Assembly (NCBI RefSeq): GCF_000340215.1
Contig: NW_006921544.1
Location: 154,599-218,598, forward strand
Source of the DNA: Pseudocercospora fijiensis CIRAD86
Lineage: Eukaryota; Ascomycota; Dothideomycetes; Mycosphaerellales; Mycosphaerellaceae
DNA: 64,000 nucleotides
Direction: 5' to 3'
Position 1 is the first letter of the stretch. Each line of letters begins with the position of its first letter. Under the pieces are notes generated by a model. The model saw nothing but the letters and a program-made list of their open reading frames with translations, did not search any database and had not been told where the DNA came from. The position numbers and the translations under genes were made by a program. This document shows positions 24,951 through 33,222 of this stretch, piece after piece.

Positions 24951-25004
24951 CTTAACTGTCTTCCCTTCGTCTCTAATTGTTCGCTGCTATCGTTTAACTG
25001 AATC

Positions 25005-25019
25005 GCGCTAGGGTATATA
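25005..25019. repeat. LINE target-site duplication, right copy
   Basis: An exact copy of 20110-20124; the copia LTR resumes directly after it. Confidence 0.9.
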
Positions 25020-25084
25020 AGTAGCTAGTAAGTCCTTTATTTAAAGAGTAAGTAATTCTATCGGTTTACCGCTTATCTATAATA
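25020..25084 (+). repeat. 3' LTR of the copia element, second part
   Basis: It matches the last 65 bases of the left LTR (AGTAGCTAGTAAGTCC... to CTATAATA), completing the LTR split by the LINE. Confidence 0.86.
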
Positions 25085-25625
25085 AAGACTATAGCTAAGA
25101 TAAAAGCCGATACTAGTAAGGTACGAAAGATACCTACTACTTACTACCTATATATATTTATATAATATAGACTTATTCGTAGGATCGAATTAACGTAAGG
25201 AGTAGGAGGAAGTATCTATTAATAAGAAGCAAAAGTTACCGCCTTAAAACCTAACTACCTTAAGGAGTTTATCGCGAGTAGCCGATACTCTAGGGTTATC
25301 TAGCGTAGTAGGCCGTCTACTATAAGGAACGTAGGCTCTCTAGGAACTAGATCTTAGTAATTAAGCTAATTAAGAGACGGGTCGTAGATTCTACTACTAA
25401 ATATCTTAGAGAGAAGGCTAGCGACTCCTAGAGATACTAGTAGTATATTTATAAATTAGTTACCTTACTAATCTCGTTGCCTATCCCGACCTTAGATAAG
25501 ATAGAGTAGCTCTCTCCCTAACTCCTAGCGCGGGAGATAACTATATTAAGTCTAGCCTACCGCCTCGATATATAGATATAGTATCTCGACGACTTCTTTC
25601 TAGAAATTGTCTCTTATTTCGATAC
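25085..25625. other. RIP-mutated sequence, no gene recognised
   Basis: About 540 bp with the same TpA excess as its neighbours. Plus-frame fragments such as LKPNYLKEFIASSRYSRVI look protein-like but match no family I know. Probably the remains of another repeat. Confidence 0.5.
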
Positions 25626-26075
25626 TACTAGGATAAAGTAAGACTTTATAACTATAAACCTAGAGTATATTTTTTATAAGTATAAGCTAGCTCTAGCTAA
25701 CCCTATCCCGCGATAACCTACTTACTAATAATAGCAAATTCGAATTATTAGAGTATATTGTTATAAGTATAAACTAACTCTAGCTAGACCTTATACGATA
25801 ACCTACGTACTAAAAATACCGAATTTATATTACCGAATTGCGTAATAGAATCCCTAGTCCTAGTACCTTCTATACTATCTAGCCTTAAATAGACTTAATA
25901 GAGGCTATATAGAACCTACCCTAGTATATTAAGACGTATTAATAGCTATAACTATATTACCCCGTCGTATAGGTATCGCTTAACTTTACTACTTACTATC
26001 GCCTAGCTTTATAATCGAGCACTATCTCGAATATCTTATCCTTTAGCGATTAACGAAGGTAGGATTCTAGGATAT
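25626..26075 (-). repeat. second copy of the pogo-like element 5' region
   Basis: About 450 bp matching 15025-15475, including the internal duplication with TATAAGTATAAG and the end CGATTAACGAAGGTAG. It diverges beyond both ends. Differences are mainly TpA against CpA/TpG plus small indels. It is an independent, truncated copy of the same DNA transposon family and holds no functional gene. Confidence 0.85.
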
Positions 26076-26394
26076 ACCGCTAGTTAAGAAGATCTAAGAG
26101 AATTAAGAAGTAGAAAGACTTAAGTACTAAATTATATACAATATTACTATACTTATCGATAAGTCTACTCCTAATTAGAACGTACGCTTTTCTCGATATT
26201 AAAAAAAATAGTCTAGTAGCGGAAACCTATAGGTTCCTCTATAGCGAGAGTAGCTACTAGAATTTCGGCGATTACTAGAATTTACGCTATATCTTAGTTA
26301 GATATACGAAGTCTACTAGATCTATAAAGTACCTAGCCTAGCGGAGTATTAAATCTCTTTCTTTCCTTAATATCTCCTTTCTAGTCCTCCTAGT
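26076..26394. other. RIP-mutated sequence, no gene recognised
   Basis: TpA-rich sequence between the pogo fragment and the satellite. No motif seen. Confidence 0.5.
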
Positions 26395-27450
26395 CGTCTA
26401 GGTACCTATAGTCTCTACTCCTCTCCGTAAGTAGCAAACTAGGTAATTAATCTAGTAAGCAACTTACTAAAGAGTCGTAGCGAAGACGGCGAACCGAGAA
26501 TAGGCCCGCGGGATAAACGGTAAAAAGAGATCTATCTTCTCCTCCTTCTCTTTATTCCCCTTTATACTCCTCTAAGCTCTCCCCCCTTCGTAAATAATAA
26601 ATTAGGTAATTAATCTAATCTATAATTTACCGAAGCGAAAGAGAAAGAGTCGTAGCTAAGATAGTAACCTGAGGATAGGCCTACGGGAGAAACGGGAAAT
26701 AGAGATCTAGATCTAAATCCCCTACTTTCTCTTAGTTCTCGTTCCTTATTTCTCGTTTCTCGTTCCCCTTTATACTCCTCTAAGCTCTCCCCCCTTCGTA
26801 AATAATAAACTAGGTAATTAATCTAATCTATAATTTACCGAAGCGAAAGAGAAAGAGTCGTAGCTAAGATAGTAACCCGAGAATAGGCCTACGGGAGAAT
26901 CGGGAAATAGAGATCTAGATCTAAATCCCCTACTTTCTCTTAGTTCTCGTTCCTTATTTCTTGTTTCTCGTTCCCCTTTATACTCCTCTAAGCTCTCCCC
27001 CCTTCGTAAATAATAAATTAGGTAATTAATCTAATCTATAATTTACCGAAGCGAAAGAGAAAGAGTCGTAGCTAAGACGGTAAACCGAGGATAGGCCTAC
27101 GGGATAAACGGGAAATAGAGGTCTAGATCTAAATCCTCTACTCTTTTTTAGTCCTCGTTCCCTATTCCCCTTTATACTCCCCTCCTCCCTTCGTAAATAA
27201 TAAATTAGGTAATTAATCTAATTTGCAATTTACCGAAGCGAAAGAGAAAGAGTCGTAGCTAAGATAGTAACCCGAGGATAGGCCTACGGGAGAAACGGGA
27301 AATAGAGATCTAGATCTAAATCCCCTCCTCCTCCTCTTCCTTATTTCCCTATATACTCCTCTAAGCTCTCCCCCCTTCGTAAATAACAAATTAGGTAATT
27401 AATCTAACCTGTAATTTACCGAAGAGAAAGAGAAAGAGTCGTAGCCGGGA
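26395..27450. repeat. RIP-mutated satellite, about 5.5 copies of 162-208 bp
   Basis: The landmark TTCGTAAATA recurs at 26587, 26795, 27003, 27190 and 27376, with a diverged copy near 26425. Spacings are 208, 208, 187 and 186 bp. Each unit also carries GGTAATTAATCTAA, GAAAGAGAAAGAGTCGTAGC and GAGATCTAGATCTAAATC. The array has the RIP signature, so it was recognised as repeated DNA. No ORF. Confidence 0.92.
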
Positions 27451-28085
27451 GGAATATCGAGGAGGAGGATATAGGAGCTATACTTTATAAGAATATAATT
27501 TCCGATCGAGGCGTTCCGAGCGAAATCTTTATACTTTCTTAGAGCGTCCTCTTCGAAAGATATTAAGAATATGCTCGCGCTTGCGTATATGCCTTCTTAA
27601 CTTGCACTCTCTATACTACATTTAGAGGCAGCCGATATGTAATATGTTTTATACTCGGGCAGATGTGACTTGCGTAAACTAGCTCGCGAGACTAGGTCTA
27701 AGCCGAAGGATTTGATCTTCGAAAAGGTGTTCGTGCTCGCGTAATTTTAAAGTAGACGCCGGTTGACTTGTACGCTCCATCCTGCAGTTGATGTATCGAG
27801 ATGTGAGGTGTTCTATGCTAAGGCAGATGTCACCCGCTCGTGAGACTAGGTCTGTAATAAAGGCTTTTCTTTTTGTCATGCCCGTAGAGGACTATATCTC
27901 CAATAGCGAAGGAAGCATACTTCCTAAGGAAAAGGGGAGTTGAATGGATGTATAATCATTTCGCAATGCTATAGTCTGTCTTTTGGGGGGTATGTGTGGG
28001 CGCTGATGGCAGTTTTGCTTTTCACTTCTCACATGGCGCTCTGCCCTCTCCTGGCTTTGATTCTGTCTCAAACTCCTTCCCACCC
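27451..28085. other. boundary between RIP-mutated and normal DNA; partial duplication
   Basis: TpA excess fades between about 27,450 and 27,660. Two related stretches, 27,630-27,700 and 27,790-27,860, share GGCAGATGT and GAGACTAGGTCT and suggest an old duplication of about 160 bp. Short open frames here show no recognisable protein. Confidence 0.4.
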
Positions 28086-28089
28086 ATCT

Positions 28090-28365
28090 TGCTCGATCTC
28101 CGTTATCAGATAAAGTCCTCCATTCTGAATCTACGCCTCCTATGTCTTCTCGAACATCTCATTCCATTTGCTTGACAAGCTCCACTGCTCCATTCTGTAC
28201 CCACTCCTCCTACCTCTTCCCATACATCTCACACCATCTGCTTGACAAGCTCCACTCCTCCATTCTGCACCCACTCCTCCCACCCCTTCTTATACATCTC
28301 ACTCCATTTCCGTCACAAGCTCCAGTCCGCCAATCTGCACCCACTCCTCCCACATCTCCTCCTCA
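28090..28365. repeat. 70-bp tandem repeat, about 4 copies, 3' of the 543-codon gene
   Basis: TGCTTGACAAGCTCCACT recurs at 28,169 and 28,239, with a variant near 28,309, so the period is 70 bp. The unit is related to the 3' coding end of the neighbouring gene (minus strand WEEWVQIGG), so it seems to be an expansion of that gene's tail. The period is not a multiple of three, so the frame is lost after the first unit. Confidence 0.85.
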
Positions 28366-28367
28366 GT

Positions 28368-29999
28368 CTAGGCCACACCACTATCACCAAGCCAGCCGCT
28401 GTTGCTGTTGTCTTTCGCCATTGGAGCCTCGGTCTCGGGAGCGGCAGCGTTGGGGCCAGCAGTGACTTCGTTCATGATTTCAGGTCCTCCAATCTCCACC
28501 CACTCGTCCCACAACTCATCCGCAATCTGTGCCACATCGCTGTCACCATGACAGACACTGTTGCTGTCGCCTTTCGCGGCTGGAACCTCGGTTTCGGGAG
28601 CGGTGGCAGTTGTGTGGCTGTCACTATCACTTGGCTGCGCCAGACTCTCGTCGGCGCTACTCGTGGAGTTGGTGCTGTCGTCTGCTGGGATCATGTTTGG
28701 GTTCCGGAAGCAAGTGTAAGCGTGCATTGTGCCACACCATCGAAGATGCGTAGCGTTCTCACACCACAAGTCCCAGCACGTATCTTCATTGCAGAAAGAT
28801 CGTGGTCCTCCAGCACATCTGCCAGACGAGCAGTAGCCGCTGAGAGGGACCCAGGTTCTCTGAGATTGAAAGAAGTCGCAGAGCGGCTTATGGTGCTGGA
28901 ACGCGTCCCGACCGCAGAATGAACAGACAGGCAGGTTGTCGATAACGCCAGCGTGTACAGAAGGATCGGAGGTGACCGGGTCGAAAGCGTTAAAGTTGTC
29001 CGAGCTGGAGGAGGCCTGGCCGGTGGATTTGGCTTGCTGTGAGACGTCTGCGTGAGATGGTGATGCAGAGTTCGACAAATGGTTGGCGTGGTCGTGGACA
29101 GCTGGTTCCAGCGAGCCGGAGTTGGTGAATGATGCTTCCGGTGAGTTGGGCGGCGCTGGCTCGGCTGACTTGGAACGCAGGTTCTGGGTGAAATACGGCT
29201 GATTCTCAGAGTTGACGGGGCCGCGCAAAGCGGGGTCGAGAGAGCTCGAACTGAAAGAGGACGCACTCGTGGACCGGGTAGACGAGTTGTCGTTGACGAG
29301 GAGAGCCGGGTCTAGAGAGCCTGAACTGAAAGAAGACGCACTCGAAGACTGGTTGGAAAGGTTGGCGGTATCGAAGAGATCCGGGAACAGAGCATCCAAG
29401 TTCGACGCCGCGGAGTTCGAAGAGGAAAGGCCGTTCGCAGAGTTGGTGTTGGAAATGCTGAAGTCGGGGCCAGCGTCCGCATTCGGGGATGCCTTTGCAT
29501 CAGAGCGCATAATCTTCCACTGTGGTCCATCTCGAGAGCCTGAAGGATCTGAAGACAGCTTTCTCTTCCTCGACACTCTCCTCCCAGGCCCAAAAATCGA
29601 TTCGTCAAACTTCGGCACTGCATCATCTGGCTTCCTCCACAACACCATCTCCGCCAATTTGTCAACCCACTCTCGGACCTCATCCTTGCTCTTGCCGGAT
29701 TCCAAGTCTTTCTTGTGGGATGGACACATGACGAGTTCCAGAAGATGTCTGATAGCATGGCGCAGACGTTGAAAATCGCGCGCCTCGTAAGCATCTGACA
29801 CTGCGGCGTTGCGTCTCATCCGCTCGTCCTTGGGAGGCGGGTTCTTGAAATCATCGTGCTTGCATGTCTTTCCGGTCTGGACGTGGCCATCGTTTGTTGC
29901 TGGGGTGCCACGACTCTTGGTGATCATGAAGCATGGGTACCAGCGAGCACCATTTTCGCCGCACCAGGAGTCGAAGATTGGTAGGAAGTTGATGGTCAT
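28368..29999 (-). CDS. hypothetical Cys-rich, Ser-rich protein, 543 aa
   Basis: The longest intact ORF outside the transposons, starting at a true ATG. I do not recognise the family. Residues 10-100 hold WCGENGARWYPC and LLELVMCPSHKK, a C...C...CxxH layout that recalls the N-terminal zinc module of some fungal T5orf172/GIY-YIG-type proteins; this is inference only. Residues 140-370 are low complexity (Ser, Asn, Asp), with two repeats of SASSFSS.SLDPAL. Residues 355-440 form a Cys/His-rich block (CSFCGRDAFQHHKPLC, CSSGRC, CNEDTC, CGTMHAYTC), probably metal-binding. The tail holds two copies of a motif around APETE.P.AK...S....GDS.VA. The ORF ends at TAG where the first repeat copy has CAG, so the end may be a recent CpA-to-TpA truncation of 23 residues. 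Codon use looks normal. A single exon is assumed. Confidence 0.7.
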   Translation of the reverse strand: MTINFLPIFDSWCGENGARWYPCFMITKSRGTPATNDGHVQTGKTCKHDDFKNPPPKDERMRRNAAVSDAYEARDFQRLRHAIRHLLELVMCPSHKKDLESGKSKDEVREWVDKLAEMVLWRKPDDAVPKFDESIFGPGRRVSRKRKLSSDPSGSRDGPQWKIMRSDAKASPNADAGPDFSISNTNSANGLSSSNSAASNLDALFPDLFDTANLSNQSSSASSFSSGSLDPALLVNDNSSTRSTSASSFSSSSLDPALRGPVNSENQPYFTQNLRSKSAEPAPPNSPEASFTNSGSLEPAVHDHANHLSNSASPSHADVSQQAKSTGQASSSSDNFNAFDPVTSDPSVHAGVIDNLPVCSFCGRDAFQHHKPLCDFFQSQRTWVPLSGYCSSGRCAGGPRSFCNEDTCWDLWCENATHLRWCGTMHAYTCFRNPNMIPADDSTNSTSSADESLAQPSDSDSHTTATAPETEVPAAKGDSNSVCHGDSDVAQIADELWDEWVEIGGPEIMNEVTAGPNAAAPETEAPMAKDNSNSGWLGDSGVA

Positions 30000-30000
30000 G

Positions 30001-30119
30001 TTGGAGGGCTGTGGTGATTGAAGGTGTGTAGTAGTTGAAAGTCTGAGATGATTGGAAGCGTATGGCGATTGGAAGTCTGTAGCGATGGAAAGTCTGGAGC
30101 AATTGGAAGGCTGTGGTGA
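30001..30119. repeat. 7 x 17-bp tandem repeat abutting the start codon
   Basis: Seven contiguous 17-bp units (consensus TTGGAAGTCTGTGGTGA) run from 30001 to 30119, one base from the ATG of the minus-strand gene at 29999. They form its 5' untranslated or proximal promoter region. Units differ at 2-5 positions but keep exact length. Confidence 0.9.
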
Positions 30120-30151
30120 CTGAGGGTTGCTAGAGGGCGTCGCTCACGGCT

Positions 30152-30161
30152 CTCTTATATG
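30152..30161 (-). promoter_or_regulatory. possible TATA element of the 543-codon gene
   Basis: The minus strand reads TCATATAAGA about 155 bp upstream of the ATG, just beyond the 17-bp repeat array. Position and sequence suit a TATA box; there is no other support. Confidence 0.35.
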
Positions 30162-30169
30162 ATGGCCTT

Positions 30170-30405
30170 GCTCTACAAGCAGGTGGAGGTATGCTTCCAA
30201 AGCATGCTTCGCAAGGTCGACTTGGGCCGTAGACGACAATGAAGTCGTGCGATCGGACGGCGATGACAGCTTTCTCCTGCTTCACCAGCCAGCTATGAGC
30301 ATGCTTCCCAATCTCGATGCAGTCGGGAGCGGACATGAAGTCGTGCTTGCCGATGGGATGGCGATGGGCGATGAAGTCGCGCTTCTCCGAACAGCCAGAC
30401 AAGGT
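30170..30405. other. short direct repeats, no gene recognised
   Basis: The string ATGAAGTCG followed by (C/T)G recurs several times here and again near 30,630, and GCATGCTTCC recurs at about 30,190 and 30,300. No credible gene. Confidence 0.4.
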
Positions 30406-31149
30406 TCACCCATCTTTGCTGGCATCACCGGATGCGTGAAGCTGCAGAAAACTCATTCGAAGGAGGACAGTCAATGGCCAGCTTTCGACGGTCGTGGACG
30501 GGTACTCGCGTAGGTAGAGTCGAATAGAGTCGTGATGAGCGTGATGAACACCCGCAGCGGCGCCGACCGGCAGTGGTTCGCAGCGTGCAAACGCATACCC
30601 GCATGCCATGGAAGTCGAGCAGAGTGCAATGAAGTCGCGATGAAGTCGTTCATGGTCCATTGCGGCGGCGCCGACCGGCAGCGGTTTGTAGAAAGAGCTT
30701 GCAGGCGAGAAGAGAAGAGAAGGCGCAGCAACAGTTGAAGCTGGTGGTGGCTTTCGGCAGCGGGGTCTCGGTGGTAATTTCCGGTCTTGGCTCGGCTTTT
30801 GAACAAAATACTTGAAAGCAATCAGCCTATCCCCTCGCTCGTCGTCTTCCTCATCAATTATGTCTTCATCCCGCTCTGCATCCGATATCGTGTCATCTTC
30901 GGGATGATACTCGACATCATCTGCCCTTCCGTTGAACGCTGAGTCCGCCTTCGCCCTACAGGTGCGAGATCGCTTGCTCGCAGCACATGGAGGCTGATTG
31001 CGAGTTCTCTTGAGGTTGAGTCTCAGCATCGCTGATTTGTGCCCAAGGCTTTGATGGGGTAAACATTCCATCAATGCGCTGGTCCCTATGCATTTTCTTT
31101 TCTTGTCCCTGTCTATGTCTTCGAGCCCTGACTTCGCGGTGTGTGGCAT
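30406..31149 (-). CDS. hypothetical acidic/basic protein, 247 aa
   Basis: An uninterrupted minus-strand frame from a true ATG. Residues 35-70 are basic (LNLKRTRN, ASKRSRTCRAK), possibly a nuclear localisation region. Residues 75-105 are strongly acidic (EYHPEDDTISDAERDEDIIDEE). The C-terminal half has two copies of EPLPVGAAA/KPLPVGAAA from a duplication of about 108 bp in the DNA (GCGGCGCCGACCGGCA at about 30,556 and 30,664) and looks less natural, so the true gene may end or splice near residue 125. No family recognised. Confidence 0.35.
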   Translation of the reverse strand: MPHTAKSGLEDIDRDKKRKCIGTSALMECLPHQSLGHKSAMLRLNLKRTRNQPPCAASKRSRTCRAKADSAFNGRADDVEYHPEDDTISDAERDEDIIDEEDDERGDRLIAFKYFVQKPSQDRKLPPRPRCRKPPPASTVAAPSLLFSPASSFYKPLPVGAAAMDHERLHRDFIALCSTSMACGYAFARCEPLPVGAAAGVHHAHHDSIRLYLREYPSTTVESWPLTVLLRMSFLQLHASGDASKDG

Positions 31150-31237
31150 GGAGAGAGGCCTGCGGTGCTATGCAGCAGCGTCTGAATCGACCTGAACGGG
31201 GTTCTCTCATCATGACAGATGGGCGAGGAGTCATTGG

Positions 31238-31300
31238 GACACCAGGTGCTCTGCATCATCCGACACCAGGTGTTGCTTCATTCATTCGACACCAGGTGTC
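31238..31300. repeat. cluster of three 13-bp palindromic repeats (GACACCAGGTGTC type)
   Basis: GACACCAGGTGC at 31238, GACACCAGGTGTT at 31262 and a perfect GACACCAGGTGTC at 31288, spaced 24-26 bp apart with TGCATCATCCG-like spacers. The same palindrome forms clusters near 42.4, 58.5 and 62.0 kb. Confidence 0.85.
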
Positions 31301-31677
31301 TTGCATCATCCGAACGCTGGGTAACCAGCACCGCTGCTGTGATATTCTTGATCTCGAACTCCCCATAGGCAACCACTGGCTTCTTTGTGTAGTCTGTGGT
31401 CCATGCCCCGAACAACTTCCGCCTTATGCCTCATCTGAGCTCGAGCTACGCCGTCGATGAGTTCTTGACGTATACGCTGGACTGGCGTTTGGTTGTTGAT
31501 ATTCATTCCTGCTGCAACGCATCACGAGCCGGTGCGGGTATCGTAAATTTCTGCCTAATTGGTGAGTGTAGAACAGCAAGCTCTGTAGGCGTCATCTTTG
31601 AAGCCAGCGACTGTTGCACTCAGTCGTTGAGCAGAGAAGAGAAGATCTAGTCAAGCTTCATGAGAATTGGATCTCTC
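31301..31677. other. no gene recognised
   Basis: Ordinary composition; open frames on both strands overlap one another without a recognisable motif. Confidence 0.4.
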
Positions 31678-32310
31678 TAGCCAAGCATTCTCGAGAGAGG
31701 AACTACCAAAAGGCCGGCGACAGCTGGTCGTGCCGTATGCGGAAGTACGTCGCTCCAGGATTCCAGCGCCACCAAGGCTCTCCAGGCTCTGCCATAGCCG
31801 CTGAGCTGTCGGCCGAAGTGCTCCTCGACAACGGCAAGGTACGGCATGTAGTTGGGTTGGAGAGCGCGTTGAGCACGGTGTTCTTTGGTCCGTGTGGCTC
31901 CACGTGTGGTTTGTAGAACAGACCGGAAAGGCAGAGAAATGGCACAAGCTCCAATCTTTGTTAGAATGCAATGACATTGACGGAGATGGGCAGCATCACT
32001 GACCTGGTACTAAGCGGTCATACTCGCCGGGCCACGCGCATGTGTGATGTTTAGAAGAAGCGAATCGGTGCAGCTGCATATATAGGACATGCTGCAGCGA
32101 GTCAATATGCAGTCCATTCTGAGTCAAGTCTTTCGTCCTGATCCACTCCCCAGATGCTGTTGTCGAACCACACCGGATCGCCAAAGGAATCTTGTTGGGA
32201 CCGAGCTTGGTGAACCACGGTCCGCTATCGATGGGGAGATCGTGGGGCGTATTAAGCTGAGTGAATTGCAGGATCTCTCGCATGGGCGTGAACAAGTGCT
32301 TGTTACCCAT
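31678..32310 (-). CDS. hypothetical two-exon protein, about 190 aa
   Basis: Exon 1 runs 32310-32004 from ATG (MGNKHLFTPM). An intron of 55 bp (32003-31949) has GTCAGT, the branch sequence TTCTAAC at 31960-31966 and acceptor GGAG. Exon 2 (31948-31678) stays in frame to a TAG at 31678-31680. The joined frame has good third-position C/G use on both sides, which supports splicing. Exon 1 is polar with FTKLGPNKIPLAIRCG; exon 2 is helical and ends AGLLVVPLSRMLG. No family is recognised. An upstream exon is possible because the ATG is preceded by a TAG that could also serve as an acceptor. Confidence 0.5.
31949..32003 (-). other. predicted 55-bp intron
   Basis: GT at 32003-32002, branch CTAAC within 31960-31966, AG at 31950-31949. 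Skipping it removes an in-frame TGA at 31998-31996 and joins two GC3-rich frames. Confidence 0.5.
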
Positions 32311-32357
32311 CTACGACGATGCAGTAACTTTACTGCCGTGAGACCCGTTTTCGTCTC

Positions 32358-32562
32358 TTTAGGTGAAAGCGAACTGGAGAAGGCTACCGGTAGCCTATAC
32401 CAATTCGTCCGGATACAAAAAGCGGATGGGAAGTACGTCGGTGTGCGAACTCGGGGAAATTTCAGCAATAGGACTATGATAATGATGCAGAGCGACTCCG
32501 GTGTATCAAAGCCTGTGCCATCTGAAGAACGAATCTTTATGCGGCCGACGGGCTTGGATTGA
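32358..32562 (+). CDS. possible terminal exon of an unknown gene
   Basis: After a possible acceptor CTCTTTAG, the plus frame reads SLYQFVRIQKADGKYVGV, then RTRGNFSN and ends EERIFMRPTGLD before a TGA. The composition is protein-like and hydrophilic, but no family is recognised and no upstream exon is certain. It lies tail-on to the minus-strand gene before it. Confidence 0.25.
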
Positions 32563-33222
32563 AGATACTGTTGGGGCTCGCGGGAAAAGATCCGGCGGCG
32601 TAAGACGTATATGAGACTGGCGGGCGAGCGCGTGGTCACCACAAAGCAAGCTGTGGTCAGCTTCTTGGGCACGAGTGAAGTCAAAATTCGTCAAGCTCGG
32701 TCACCTTTGTAGACACGAGCTGATTCACAGTTGCCGAATGCCCCAGACGTCCTACACTGCGTTGTCAGCGACCGTCCCGTACAACCCAACCACTTGTATG
32801 TACCCTCTGCACTCTCTTCTCGCCAAATGCAATCGTCTAATGCCAGAATGTCCAGTACTTCAAGCTCGATTCTTCTTCTGCGCTCGTGCCGTGTATTCAC
32901 GCAAGCGACAAATGCAAATGGGTGAGCAATTGCTGTTGACAGATGTGGGCCATCGGAGAGCGGTAGCTTGAAGTTTCGAAGGAATTGAAGCGGCGCGCAG
33001 ATGGCGATCCAGTACTGCGCATCGATCCAGATGAGGAGGACGTTGAAATTGGCCTCGCGGCTGTAGCGCAAAACGTCAACTACGACATCAAGATTCAGAT
33101 CGCGAGGCTTGATATGCTCATCAAGATCCTGGCGCCAGCGAGAAGAACATTATGCGTAGTCCACGCACCGATCGCCGCCCGTCAAGCGCCGCCCGCGTCA
33201 CCAGAAAGCTCGACTCGATGGT
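32563..33222. other. no firm gene
   Basis: Open frames on both strands. A plus frame at 32985-33233 begins MKRRADGDPVLRIDPDEEDVE and may be part of an old gene leading into the acidic repeat that follows; its continuation is in a different frame. Confidence 0.3.

Larger units (their letters stand above)
20125..25004 (-). mobile_element. Tad-type LINE (non-LTR retrotransposon), one-sided RIP
   Basis: A minus-strand element of about 4.9 kb. Its 3' end is a short (ATCT)n tail at 20125-20142 next to the target duplication; its 5' end is at about 25004. It carries an ORF1-like zinc-knuckle protein and an ORF2 reverse transcriptase. There are no LTRs. Unlike its neighbours it keeps many TpG on the plus strand while CpA is nearly gone (see findings). 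It sits in the copia LTR, so it is younger than the copia insertion. Tad1-like affiliation is inferred from the ORF layout and RT text. Confidence 0.92.
15477..25084 (+). mobile_element. Ty1/copia LTR retrotransposon, RIP-mutated, split by a LINE
   Basis: A plus-strand element whose own length is about 4.7 kb once the inserted LINE (20,125-25,004 plus one target copy) is discounted. The left LTR starts TATTAGA at 15477; the right LTR starts at 20010 after a purine stretch (AGAGGGAG) and finishes at about 25084. The domain order integrase then RT identifies Ty1/copia. A possible primer-binding site follows the left LTR (TAGTTATAAGCCCGGG near 15676), but this is weak. It interrupts the 5' part of the pogo-like element. 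No target duplication could be confirmed. Confidence 0.92.

Noticed and set aside
1..27450. Starship captain (tyrosine recombinase, DUF3435) or other giant-element cargo
   Set aside because: All recognisable proteins in this block are standard retrotransposon or pogo proteins; no tyrosine recombinase motif was seen.
28242..28922. Plus-strand frame of 226 codons
   Set aside because: It is antisense to the better-supported minus-strand gene and inherits its openness from that gene's codon pattern; the text is His/Ser/Leu-rich without domain.
29212..29772. Plus-strand frame of 186 codons
   Set aside because: Shadow of the same minus-strand gene; the repeated ELKEDAL text mirrors the Ser-rich repeat.
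31238..31300. Regularly spaced palindromes that could be read as a CRISPR-like array
   Set aside because: Only three units, 13-bp repeats, similar spacers and a eukaryotic context with no cas genes.
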